From DASXTK01 sp050744325 (GTDB lineage: Bacteria > Actinomycetota > Acidimicrobiia > Acidimicrobiales > VFJN01): a stretch of DNA of 64,000 bases. Within the stretch, counting starts at the first letter, position 1. Each line of letters begins with the position of its first letter. Shown here one piece after another: positions 42,385 to 50,175 of this stretch. A program made the translations under genes and the position numbers. Location of the stretch: assembly GCA_050744325.1 (NCBI GenBank), contig JBOGHK010000074.1:1-64000 (forward strand), given 5' to 3'. The notes below the pieces were generated by a model. That model was not told where the DNA came from, did not search any database, and saw nothing but the letters and a program-made list of their open reading frames with translations.

Positions 42385-44202
42385 ATGGGTGACCGCCGCA
42401 AGATCTCTGTGGCCGGTGAGCTGGGGGTACCGTTCGTCGAGGTGGGTCTCGACGGTGCGAGCCCGCCGTTCCGCCTCTACGACACCAGCGGCCCCGAGGG
42501 CGTCTCGTCCCACGACGGCCTGCTGCCGATGCGGGCGCCGTGGATCCACCAGAGGGCCGACATCGAGCACTACGCCGGCCGGGTCGCCACGCTGCGCGAC
42601 GACGGTCGCGGGTCGGCCCGCGCCGGGCGGTCGGGCGCCGAGCACTTCCCCGGGGAGGGGGCGGACCGCCCCCGGCTCCGAGGGGCGGCGGGCCGCACGG
42701 TGACCCAGATGCACTACGCGCGCCGCGGCGAGGTCACCCCCGAGATGCGGTTCGTGGCGGTGCGCGAGGGTGTCGAGGCCGAGGTGGTGCGCGACGAGGT
42801 GGCGGCGGGCCGTGCGATCCTGCCGGCGAACGTCAACCATCCCGAGTCCGAGCCGATGGTGATCGGCAAGCGGTTCCTCACCAAGGTCAACGCCAACATC
42901 GGTACGTCGGCGGTCACGTCGTCGGCGGCCACCGAGGTCGACAAGCTGCGTTGGGCCACCCGCTGGGGCGCCGACACGGTGATGGACCTGTCGACCGGCC
43001 GCGACATCCACACCACCCGCGAGTGGATCATCCGCAACAGCCCGGTCCCGATCGGCACCGTGCCGATCTACCAGGCGTTGGAGAAGGTCGACGGTCAGCC
43101 CGAGGCGCTGGGTTGGGAGGTGTTCCGCGACACGGTGGTCGAGCAGGCCGAGCAGGGTGTCGACTACATGACCATCCACGCCGGGGTGCTCCTGCGCTAC
43201 GTGCCGTTGACCGTCGACCGGGTCACTGGCATCGTCAGCCGGGGTGGGTCGATCCTTGCGGCGTGGTGCCTTGCGCACCACCAGGAGAACTTCCTCTACA
43301 CCCACTTCGACGAGCTGTGCGAGATCTTCGCCGTCTACGACGTGGCGTTCTCGCTCGGCGACGGGCTGCGGCCCGGGTCGATCGCCGATGCCAACGACGC
43401 CGCCCAGTTCGCCGAGCTGCGCACCCTGGGAGAGCTCACGGCGCGGGCCTGGGAGCACGACGTGCAGGTGATGGTCGAGGGCCCGGGCCACGTGCCGATG
43501 CACAAGATCAAGGAGAACGTCGACCTGCAGCAGGAGCTGTGCCAGGAGGCGCCGTTCTACACGCTGGGACCGCTGGTCACCGACGTGGCGCCGGGCTACG
43601 ACCACATCACGTCCGCGATCGGGGCGGCGATGATCGGCTGGTTCGGCACGGCGATGCTGTGTTACGTCACGCCCAAGGAGCACCTGGGGCTGCCCGACCG
43701 CCAGGACGTGAAGGACGGGGTCATCGCCTACAAGATCGCGGCCCATGCGGCGGACGTCGCCAAGGGGCACGAGGGTGCTCAGGACTGGGACGACGCGCTG
43801 TCCAGGGCCCGCTTCGAGTTCCGCTGGAACGACCAGTTCGACCTGGCGCTCGACCCCGACACCGCCCGCGCCTACCACGACGCCACCTTGCCCGCCGAGC
43901 CGGCCAAGACCGCGCACTTCTGCTCGATGTGCGGGCCGAAGTTCTGCTCGATGGCCATCACCGAACAGGTGCGGGCCTACGCCGCGTCCCACGGGATCGG
44001 CGAGGACGAGGCGTTGGAGCTGGGCCTCAAGGAGAAGGCAGCCGAGTTCACGACCACGGGCGGCGAGGTCTACGTCGCTCCGCCGGGGCCGGGGCCGGGG
44101 CCGACCCCGGCGTCCTCGGCGCCCGCGTCCTCCGCATCCTCGACGCCCGTCCCCGACGATCCTGGTAGCTGGGTGTCGCGTTCCGACGCGACGTCCAGCT
44201 GA
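42385..44202 (+). CDS. thiC: phosphomethylpyrimidine synthase ThiC
   Basis: A 605-residue radical-SAM enzyme that turns AIR into HMP phosphate, the pyrimidine part of thiamin. Visible are KVNANIGTSAV, MTIHAGV, GPGHVPMHKIKENVDLQ and the C-terminal 4Fe-4S motif CSMCGPKFC (~512-520, C-x2-C-x4-C). The last ~35 residues are a Pro/Ala/Ser tail. First gene after the TPP riboswitch. Confidence 0.97.
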   Translation: MGDRRKISVAGELGVPFVEVGLDGASPPFRLYDTSGPEGVSSHDGLLPMRAPWIHQRADIEHYAGRVATLRDDGRGSARAGRSGAEHFPGEGADRPRLRGAAGRTVTQMHYARRGEVTPEMRFVAVREGVEAEVVRDEVAAGRAILPANVNHPESEPMVIGKRFLTKVNANIGTSAVTSSAATEVDKLRWATRWGADTVMDLSTGRDIHTTREWIIRNSPVPIGTVPIYQALEKVDGQPEALGWEVFRDTVVEQAEQGVDYMTIHAGVLLRYVPLTVDRVTGIVSRGGSILAAWCLAHHQENFLYTHFDELCEIFAVYDVAFSLGDGLRPGSIADANDAAQFAELRTLGELTARAWEHDVQVMVEGPGHVPMHKIKENVDLQQELCQEAPFYTLGPLVTDVAPGYDHITSAIGAAMIGWFGTAMLCYVTPKEHLGLPDRQDVKDGVIAYKIAAHAADVAKGHEGAQDWDDALSRARFEFRWNDQFDLALDPDTARAYHDATLPAEPAKTAHFCSMCGPKFCSMAITEQVRAYAASHGIGEDEALELGLKEKAAEFTTTGGEVYVAPPGPGPGPTPASSAPASSASSTPVPDDPGSWVSRSDATSS

Positions 44203-44214
44203 CGAAAGCAGGGG

Positions 44215-44907
44215 GTGGCGCGCCTCATGGCCCCGGCGATCGGGCGGCTGCACGTGCTGGTCGACTCGCTGCTGCTGGCCGAGGCCGCGCTCGAGGGTGG
44301 CGCGCCCACGCTGCAGGTGCGGATCAAGGAGGGTCCCGACCGGCGCCGGTTCCAGATCGTGGGAGCCATCGTCGAACGCTGCCGCGACGCGGGGGCGACA
44401 TGCCTGGTCAACGACCGGGCGGACTTCGCGCTCGCGGCAGGGGCCGACGGGGTGCACCTCGGTGCCGACGACCTCCCGGTGGCTGCGGCGCGGCGGGTCG
44501 TCGGTCCCGATGCCGTGGTCGGGGCGACGGCGCGCGATCCGGTGACGGCGCGGCGGCTGGTCGACGCCGGGGCCAGCTACCTGGGCGTCGGGCCGACCTA
44601 CGCCACCACGTCGAAGCCCGGCCTGCCGGATCCGCTTGGCCCGGCCGGGGTCGGCGCGGTAGCCGGGGCGGTGCCGGTGCCCGTGGTCGCGATCGCGGGC
44701 ATCACCCCGCAGCGTGTGGGCGAGGTGTTGGCCGCGGGTGCGTACGGCGTTGCGGTCATCGGCGCGGTCGCCGCTGCCGAGGAGCCGCACCGGGCGACTC
44801 ACGACCTGGTGACCGCCGTTGCCGCCGCCGTCGAGGCCCTGGCCGCCCGCGACGTCGTTGGTGCCTCGGAGAACGGATCGACCGGCTCGGGTGGTGGCGG
44901 CCGGTGA
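44215..44907 (+). CDS. thiE: thiamine-phosphate synthase ThiE
   Basis: A 230-residue TIM-barrel enzyme joining HMP-PP and thiazole phosphate. Typical pieces: TLQVRIKEG, CLVNDRADFALAAGADGVHLG, YLGVGPTYATTSKPG and VVAIAGITPQRV. GTG start preceded by GGGGG. The last codons and stop lie inside the first unit of a 60-bp tandem repeat, so the C-terminal GSGGGGR is probably repeat-derived. Confidence 0.9.
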   Translation: MARLMAPAIGRLHVLVDSLLLAEAALEGGAPTLQVRIKEGPDRRRFQIVGAIVERCRDAGATCLVNDRADFALAAGADGVHLGADDLPVAAARRVVGPDAVVGATARDPVTARRLVDAGASYLGVGPTYATTSKPGLPDPLGPAGVGAVAGAVPVPVVAIAGITPQRVGEVLAAGAYGVAVIGAVAAAEEPHRATHDLVTAVAAAVEALAARDVVGASENGSTGSGGGGR

Positions 44908-45070
44908 GTGGGTTCGGCGTTGACGCAGGTCGGGTCCGTGGCTCGCGCAGGTGGTGGCGGCCGGTGAGTGGGTTCGGCGTTGACGCAGGTCGGGTCGGTG
45001 GCTCGCGCAGGTGGTGGCGGCCGGTGAGTGGGTTCGGCGTTGACGCAGGTCGGGTCCGTGGCCCGCGCAG
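44891..45070 (+). repeat. three tandem 60-bp repeats at the thiE/thiO junction
   Basis: Units 44891-44950, 44951-45010 and 45011-45070 differ at only one or two bases; a partial fourth unit (gtggggtcgcggccg, 45071-45085) runs into the thiO start. Each unit contains GGTGGTGGCGGCCGGTGAGT and TTGACGCAGGTCGGG. Period 60 = 20 codons; one frame stays open through all copies. The repeat has moved thiO about 180 nt from thiE. Confidence 0.95.
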
Positions 45071-45085
45071 GTGGGGTCGCGGCCG

Positions 45086-46336
45086 ATGAGCGACGTGGTG
45101 GTCGTCGGCGGCGGCGCCATCGGGTTGGCGTCGGCGTGGCGGCTGGCGCAGCGCGGCCTGACCGTCGAGGTCGTCGATCCCTCTCCGGGTGGGGGAGCCT
45201 CAGGCGTCGCGGCGGGGATGCTCGCTCCGGTGACCGAGGCTCGTCCCGGCGAGGAGGACCACCTGCGCCTGGGGCTCGCATCCCTGGCGCGGTGGCCCGC
45301 GCTCGTGGCAGAGCTCACCGACGAGCTCAGCGATGACGCCGGATTGAGCTACCGCGAGGACGGGACCGTGGTGGTCGCGCTGGACGCCGACGACCGGGCG
45401 GCCCTCCACGAGCTGGTCGATCGTCAGCGCTCGCTCGGTCTGGAGGTTGCCGACCTGTCGACTCGTGACATCCGGGGCCTGGAGCCAGGGCTGGCCCCCT
45501 CCGTGCGGCGCGGTGCGTTGGCGGCGACCGAACGGTCGGTCGATCCGGCAGCGTTGGTCGCGGCGCTCTTGACCGCCGGCGAGTCGGCCGGTGTCCGGTT
45601 CCGTCGCGAGCGAGTCGAGGGCCTGGTCGCCCGAAATCTCGGCAGAAACCGCACAGATCTGTCGGTTTCTGCCGAGATTTCGACGGAGGGTGTCGGCGGC
45701 GTCGAGCTGGCTGGTGGCGAGCGGTTGAGCGCCGGGACGGTCGTGCTGGCGGCGGGTGCGTGGTCGGGGGACGTCGGCGGATTGCCCGAGCCGCTGCGGT
45801 TGCCGGTGCGGCCGGTGAAGGGTCAGGTCGTGACCCTGCGGCAGCGGCCAGGCGACACGGTCGTGCGCCAGACCGTGCGGGGCTTCGTGCGCGGCTCGTC
45901 GATCTACCTGGTGCCCCGGGATGACGGCCGGCTGGTCTGCGGGGCGACCGTCGAGGAGAGGGGGTGGGATCCCGTGGCCACCGCTGGCGCCTCCTACGAG
46001 CTGCTGCGTGACGTTCTGACACTGTTCCCCGGGTTGGACGACGCCGAGCTGGTCGGGGCTCGGGTCGGCTTCCGGCCGGGCTCTCCGGACGACCTCCCGT
46101 TGATCGGTGCGACCGGTGTCGACGGCATGGTGGTGGCCACCGGCCACTACCGCAACGGCATCCTGTTGGCGCCGATCACCGCCGATGCGGTCGCGGCGTC
46201 GGTCACGGGCGAGGATCTGCCGCCCGAGGTGGTGCCGTGCGATCCGCGGCGGTTCACCGACGGCGCCGACCTGGCGTCGCTGGTGCCGGAATCCGGCCGT
46301 GAGCGACGCCAGAACGCCGAGGCTGTGGCCCGATGA
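45086..46336 (+). CDS. thiO: glycine oxidase ThiO
   Basis: A 416-residue FAD-dependent amine oxidase giving dehydroglycine for thiazole synthesis. The N-terminal dinucleotide motif VVVVGGGAIGLASA, VVLAAGAWSG in the middle and the C-terminal VATGHYRNGILLAPIT are characteristic. ATG at 45086 gives the expected N-terminus; GTG at 45071 is possible. A 51-bp palindrome encodes about 17 extra residues (~183-199) without breaking the frame. The stop is ATGA-coupled to the following minicistron. Confidence 0.9.
   Translation: MSDVVVVGGGAIGLASAWRLAQRGLTVEVVDPSPGGGASGVAAGMLAPVTEARPGEEDHLRLGLASLARWPALVAELTDELSDDAGLSYREDGTVVVALDADDRAALHELVDRQRSLGLEVADLSTRDIRGLEPGLAPSVRRGALAATERSVDPAALVAALLTAGESAGVRFRRERVEGLVARNLGRNRTDLSVSAEISTEGVGGVELAGGERLSAGTVVLAAGAWSGDVGGLPEPLRLPVRPVKGQVVTLRQRPGDTVVRQTVRGFVRGSSIYLVPRDDGRLVCGATVEERGWDPVATAGASYELLRDVLTLFPGLDDAELVGARVGFRPGSPDDLPLIGATGVDGMVVATGHYRNGILLAPITADAVAASVTGEDLPPEVVPCDPRRFTDGADLASLVPESGRERRQNAEAVAR
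45632..45682. repeat. 51-bp palindrome inside thiO
   Basis: Starting CGAAATCTCGGCAGAAACCG (45632-45651) and ending in its complement (45663-45682), with ACAGATCTGT, itself palindromic, in the centre. It lies in-frame in thiO, coding NLGRNRTDLSVSAEIS. A perfect long palindrome within a gene suggests insertion of a mobile repeat. Confidence 0.8.
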
Positions 46337-46388
46337 CCATCGTCGTCAACGACGAGGCTGTGGCCCGATGACCATCGTCGTCAACGGC
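46319..46388 (+). repeat. 35-bp tandem duplication at the thiO-thiS junction
   Basis: Copies 46319-46353 and 46354-46388 differ at one base (AACGAC versus AACGGC). The unit carries the end of thiO and the beginning of thiS including the ATGA overlap. Confidence 0.95.
46333..46371 (+). CDS. 12-codon minicistron produced by the duplication
   Basis: ATG at 46333 overlaps the thiO stop (ATGA), and the frame MTIVVNDEAVAR ends with a TGA overlapping the thiS ATG at 46368. The duplication thus made a relay that keeps coupling from thiO to thiS. The peptide itself is probably without function. Confidence 0.4.
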   Translation: MTIVVNDEAVAR

Positions 46389-46568
46389 GAGGCGCAGGCG
46401 CTGGATGGCCCGCTGTCGCTCGACGACCTGGTCGACGCCATGGGGTTCGAGCGCCAGGGCCTGGCGATCGCGGTCAACGACGAGGTGGTGCCGCGCAGCA
46501 CTTGGCCTGATCGCGCTGTGGGCGACGGTGACCGCGTCGAGATCCTCAACATCGCGCAAGGGGGTTGA
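46368..46568 (+). CDS. thiS: sulfur carrier protein ThiS
   Basis: A 66-residue ubiquitin-fold protein: MTIVVNGEAQALD ... VEILNIAQGG. The C-terminal GG is thiocarboxylated and donates sulfur to thiazole formation by ThiG. It starts in the ATGA of the duplicated junction and ends next to thiG. Confidence 0.95.
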   Translation: MTIVVNGEAQALDGPLSLDDLVDAMGFERQGLAIAVNDEVVPRSTWPDRAVGDGDRVEILNIAQGG

Positions 46569-46570
46569 CG

Positions 46571-47464
46571 GTGCCCGACGACGACCATGACAGCACGCGT
46601 GGCGACACCCGGTCGCGTGCCGGCGCCGACCAGGGCCCCGGCGCCGGGTCGGCTCCCCGGACCGAGCCGGTCCCGGATACCGAGCCGGATGCCGACGATC
46701 CGCTGGTCATCGCGGGCGAGAAGTTCGGCTCCCGGTTGATCATGGGCACCGGCGGCGCCCCCAACCTGGAGCAGCTGGAGCTGGCGCTGGCCGCATCCGG
46801 CACCCAGCTCACCACCGTGGCTCTGCGGCGGGTGGATCCGGGAGCGCCCGGGTCGCTGTTCGAGGTGCTGCGACGCACCGGGATCCGGCCCTTGCCGAAC
46901 ACGGCGGGCTGCTTCACCGCCCGTGACGCCGTGCGGACCGCACAGCTTGGCCGGGAGGCGTTGGAGACCAACTGGGTCAAGATCGAGGTGGTCGCCGACG
47001 ACCGCACGCTGCTGCCCGACCCGGTCGAGCTGCTCGACGCCACCGACCAGCTGGTCGACGACGGGTTCGTGGTGCTGGCGTACACCAACGACGACCCAGT
47101 GCTGGCCCGCCGGCTGATCGACGCCGGTGTTGCGGCGGTGATGCCGCTCGGGGCGCCCATCGGCAGCGGCATGGGGGTCCGGAACCCGTACAACCTGGCG
47201 ATGATCCTGGAGGACGCCACGGTCCCGGTGGTGCTCGACGCCGGGGTGGGCACGGCGTCCGACGCCGCGATCGCCATGGAGTTGGGCTGCGACGCCGTGC
47301 TGCTGGCCTCCGCCGTGACCCGCGCCCGCGACCCGGTGGCGATGGCTCGGGCGATGCGCCACGCCGTGGTGGCCGGGCGGCTGGCCCGCCGGGCGGGGCG
47401 CATCCCCCGTCGGCTGTACGCGGAGGCCTCGACCAGCTTCGAGGGCCTCGCCGACTGGCGATGA
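46571..47464 (+). CDS. thiG: thiazole synthase ThiG
   Basis: A 297-residue TIM barrel. The Schiff-base Lys is in NWVKIEVV; MPLGAPIGSG and PVVLDAGVGTASDA are the phosphate-binding loops. The first ~40 residues are a charged, family-atypical extension (PDDDHDSTRGDTRSRAGAD); the conserved fold begins at DPLVIAGEKFGSRL. GTG at 46571 has AAGGGGG at a good distance; TTG at 46565 overlaps thiS. Confidence 0.93.
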   Translation: MPDDDHDSTRGDTRSRAGADQGPGAGSAPRTEPVPDTEPDADDPLVIAGEKFGSRLIMGTGGAPNLEQLELALAASGTQLTTVALRRVDPGAPGSLFEVLRRTGIRPLPNTAGCFTARDAVRTAQLGREALETNWVKIEVVADDRTLLPDPVELLDATDQLVDDGFVVLAYTNDDPVLARRLIDAGVAAVMPLGAPIGSGMGVRNPYNLAMILEDATVPVVLDAGVGTASDAAIAMELGCDAVLLASAVTRARDPVAMARAMRHAVVAGRLARRAGRIPRRLYAEASTSFEGLADWR

Positions 47465-47578
47465 GGTCGGGCATCGATGGGGAGAGCCCCGAGGCGAAGG
47501 TCTCCGTGCCCGAGGTCGGTTGGGAGCTGACCCCCTGATGTGGCGCGACGGCCTCGGAACGGACACCCGGGTTGGACG

Positions 47579-48232
47579 ATGGATCCGCTGATCGTCGTCA
47601 CCGACCGGCGCCAGGCCGACGAGGCGGAGCACGCGCTGGCGGATGTCGTAGCGCAAGCGGTCTCGGGCGGCGCTCGGACCGTGCTCCTGCGCGACAAGGA
47701 CCTGGCCCGCGCCCAGCGACGGCGCCTGGCCGGCGAGCTGCTCACGGTCCTCGCGCCGGTCGCCGGGTCCCTTCTGGTCGCCAGCGACCGCGACCTGGCG
47801 CAAGCGGTCGGCGCTGCCGGCGTGCACCTTGCCTCCGACGCCGGACCTGTCGCAGGGGTCGCCGCTCCGGGGGCCGGGCCTGCGGCTGCGAGCGCGGGCG
47901 CGGCGCCGGGGTCGCTGACCGTCGGGCGGTCGTGCCACTCGGTCGCTGAGCTGGCGGCCGCTCAGCGCGAAGGCTTGGACTACGCGACGTTCTCGCCGGT
48001 GTGGCTCACGGCATCGAAGCCGGGCTACGGGCCGGCGCTCGGTCTCGACGGCTTTGCCGCCGGATGCGCCGCGGTCCCCGGACTCCCCGTCTATGCGCTC
48101 GGTGGCGTCGGGCGCGGCCGGGTCGCAGCGTGCATCCATGCCGGAGCCGCGGGAGTCGCGGTGATGGGTGCCATCATGCGGGCCGACGATCCGGGGAAGG
48201 CGGTAAGGACGCTGTTGGAGGAGATCCCGTGA
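47579..48232 (+). CDS. second ThiE/TenI-like protein
   Basis: A 217-residue ThiE-fold paralogue: PLIVVTDRRQ at the start, TVLLRDKDLARAQRRRLA, VHLASDAGP, and FSPVWLTASKPGYGPALGL with VYALGGVG. It contains a Gly/Ala-rich insertion (~95-115). TenI-type thiazole tautomerase or a second thiamin-phosphate synthase are the options; the ASKPGYG loop is kept. Its stop overlaps the thiD start (GTGA). About 115 nt after thiG contain no convincing gene. Confidence 0.82.
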   Translation: MDPLIVVTDRRQADEAEHALADVVAQAVSGGARTVLLRDKDLARAQRRRLAGELLTVLAPVAGSLLVASDRDLAQAVGAAGVHLASDAGPVAGVAAPGAGPAAASAGAAPGSLTVGRSCHSVAELAAAQREGLDYATFSPVWLTASKPGYGPALGLDGFAAGCAAVPGLPVYALGGVGRGRVAACIHAGAAGVAVMGAIMRADDPGKAVRTLLEEIP

Positions 48233-49059
48233 CCGATCCCGGACAGACCCCCAGTCCGGCCGTTGCCCTCACCATCGCGGGGTCCGATTCGGGCGGTGGC
48301 GCGGGGATCCAGGCCGACCTGACCACGTTCGCCGCGCTCGGTCTCCATGGAACCAGCGTCATCACCGCGCTCACAGCGCAGAACACGCGCACGGTCGACG
48401 CGGTCCACGTCCCACCGGTGGAGTTCCTCCGCGCTCAGCTCGACGCCGTGCTGTCAGACCTGCCGGTCGCCGGGGTCAAGACCGGGATGTTGGCGACCGA
48501 GGCCGTGGTCCGGGTGGTGGGCGAGTACGCCGCGGCCGGTCGTCTGCCCAACCTGGTGGTGGATCCGGTCCTGGTGTCGTCGACCGGTGCGCGACTGCTC
48601 GACGCCGGCGCGGAGCAGGCCTACCTCGACGGGCTGTTCCCGCACGCGCTGGTCGCCACCCCGAACACGCGTGAGGCCTCGGCGCTGCTCGGCCGCGACA
48701 TCGAGAGCGTTGCCGACGCCGAGGCGGCCGTGCTCGACCTCGGCGCCTTCGGCCCCGCCTGGGTGGTGATCAAGGGCGGGCACCTGCGTGGCACAGGTAC
48801 CGGCCACGACGCGGTCGACCTGGTGGCCGAACGCGCGACCGGGCAGGTGACCGAGCTGCGCCGACCCCGGGTCGAGACCGTCAATGACCACGGCACCGGG
48901 TGCACGTTCGCCGCGGCCATCGCTGCCTACCTGGCGCGAGGGGCCGACGTGCCGGACGCGCTGATGGCGGCCAAGGACTTCGTCCACAGCGGCCTGGTCG
49001 GATCCGCCGGCTGGCGGCTCGGCGCCGGCCACGGCCCCGTCAGCAAGCTCGTCCATTAG
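48229..49059 (+). CDS. thiD: HMP/HMP-phosphate kinase ThiD
   Basis: A 276-residue ribokinase-fold enzyme phosphorylating HMP and HMP-P. Motifs: ALTIAGSDSGGGAGIQADL, GVKTGML, VVDPVLVSSTG, and the anion hole NDHGTGCTFAAAIAA. GTG start overlaps the previous stop. Last gene of the thi operon. Confidence 0.95.
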   Translation: MTDPGQTPSPAVALTIAGSDSGGGAGIQADLTTFAALGLHGTSVITALTAQNTRTVDAVHVPPVEFLRAQLDAVLSDLPVAGVKTGMLATEAVVRVVGEYAAAGRLPNLVVDPVLVSSTGARLLDAGAEQAYLDGLFPHALVATPNTREASALLGRDIESVADAEAAVLDLGAFGPAWVVIKGGHLRGTGTGHDAVDLVAERATGQVTELRRPRVETVNDHGTGCTFAAAIAAYLARGADVPDALMAAKDFVHSGLVGSAGWRLGAGHGPVSKLVH

Positions 49060-49062
49060 TGC

Positions 49063-49118
49063 CGTTCCGTGTACTGCGCTGGACATCTCCTACCCGGTAG
49101 AGGTCCAGTGCACAGAAC
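49063..49118. repeat. palindromic element, family A, copy 2 (terminator-like)
   Basis: CGTTCCGTGTACTG-CGC-TGGAC (from 49063) pairs imperfectly with GTCCAGTGCACAGAACG. The 26-nt centre matches copy 1 at most positions (TCTCC, CGGT, GA, TCC). It lies between the convergent thiD and 49123 genes, so it may terminate both. Confidence 0.55.
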
Positions 49119-49122
49119 GAGG

Positions 49123-50175
49123 TCAGGCCCAGGCGCCGCCGGAGTCGGGGAGACCGCCGCGCCAGCGGCCCGGCCCTACGAGCCAGAGGCAGCCAGGCTC
49201 GCAGCCTGACCGCTCGGGGCAGTGGTGACACGCCGCCGACGGGGTGGCGTCGTCGAAACCCCAGTCGCCCTGGGCCAGCACCCGTTGCCGCACGGTGCCG
49301 ACCACAAGCTCGAGGCCGCGTGCAAGGAGCGCATCATCGATCGGGAAGCGGACCCGCTCGCCGCTGTCGGCCGTGGTCACCACGACGTGGTCGGCGACGA
49401 TCCCGCTGGTCAGGGCGCCGGCCGTGGCTTCGAAGGCGGCGCGGTCGGCGAGCACGCCGTCGGTCGGGCTGGACGGCCGGTGGACCAGGAGGCCGAACCG
49501 GCCGGCCGGGGCCACCTTTCCGACGACGGCGTCCGGGGAGCTGGCAACGGTGACCGACGACCCGCGGGAGGGCCGCCAGCGCTTCGGCCACCGGCGGGCG
49601 AAGGGATTGTCCGCCTCGTCGCTGATCAGCCCCAACCGCGGGGGCAGGGGCCACCCGTTGACCCGGACGAACCCTGCGACCCAGCGGGTGGCGTTGGCCG
49701 CGGCGGCCGCCAACGTCGCACGGTCGCCGTCGCGCGCCAGCTCGGCGACCCACTCCGCGACAGGGCTGGTCGGCACGCGGGCCACGTCACGGACCCAGGC
49801 CCGCACGACCTCCAGCGGCTCGGGGAGCGCCAGCACGGGCTCGGTGATCGCGAGCCCGTGCGCTGGAGCCGCACGGAGGAGGAGGTGGCCGTTGAGGGCG
49901 GCCCGGCCGATCGCCGCCGCGGCCAAAGGGGGTGACCACCCGGGAAAGCCCCACCCGTGGATGCCACTGGCGCGATACCGGGCCGGGCAGAGCGCAGCGT
50001 CGAGCGCGGCGACCCAGCCGACGTAGATGCCGGTCCCGGGGCTCGGGGCGTCGCTGAGCGTCCGGTCGATTCGCCCGGTCAGATCGGTGCGCAGGCGATC
50101 GGCGAGGCCGACACGATCCTGCTCCGGTCCACGGAGGTCGCCAGGGGCAGCGAGCGTCGTGGCGGCCTTGGTCAT
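49123..50175 (-). CDS. hypothetical protein with C-terminal Cys cluster, nuclease partner
   Basis: A 350-residue protein of unknown family. The N-terminal two thirds are helical and Ala/Arg-rich; near the C-terminus CHHCPERSGCEPGCLW has four Cys spaced like a metal or Fe-S site. The ATG overlaps the stop of the upstream PD-(D/E)XK-like gene (ATGA), which also ends in a Cys motif, so the two likely work together, perhaps on DNA. Confidence 0.55.
   Translation of the reverse strand: MTKAATTLAAPGDLRGPEQDRVGLADRLRTDLTGRIDRTLSDAPSPGTGIYVGWVAALDAALCPARYRASGIHGWGFPGWSPPLAAAAIGRAALNGHLLLRAAPAHGLAITEPVLALPEPLEVVRAWVRDVARVPTSPVAEWVAELARDGDRATLAAAAANATRWVAGFVRVNGWPLPPRLGLISDEADNPFARRWPKRWRPSRGSSVTVASSPDAVVGKVAPAGRFGLLVHRPSSPTDGVLADRAAFEATAGALTSGIVADHVVVTTADSGERVRFPIDDALLARGLELVVGTVRQRVLAQGDWGFDDATPSAACHHCPERSGCEPGCLWLVGPGRWRGGLPDSGGAWA

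Noticed and set aside
44891..45070. CRISPR-like array
   Set aside because: The 60-bp units are directly adjacent without spacers and differ by only one or two bases, so this is a tandem minisatellite. No cas genes are nearby.
42079..45318. N-terminal extension of the thioesterase frame to over 1300 residues
   Set aside because: The extension is antisense to the thi operon and covers the riboswitch; homology begins only at 42078.
47461..47538. 25-codon frame overlapping the thiG stop by ATGA
   Set aside because: The coupling pattern is tempting, but no conserved feature or good codon pattern is visible, and short open frames are common at this GC content.
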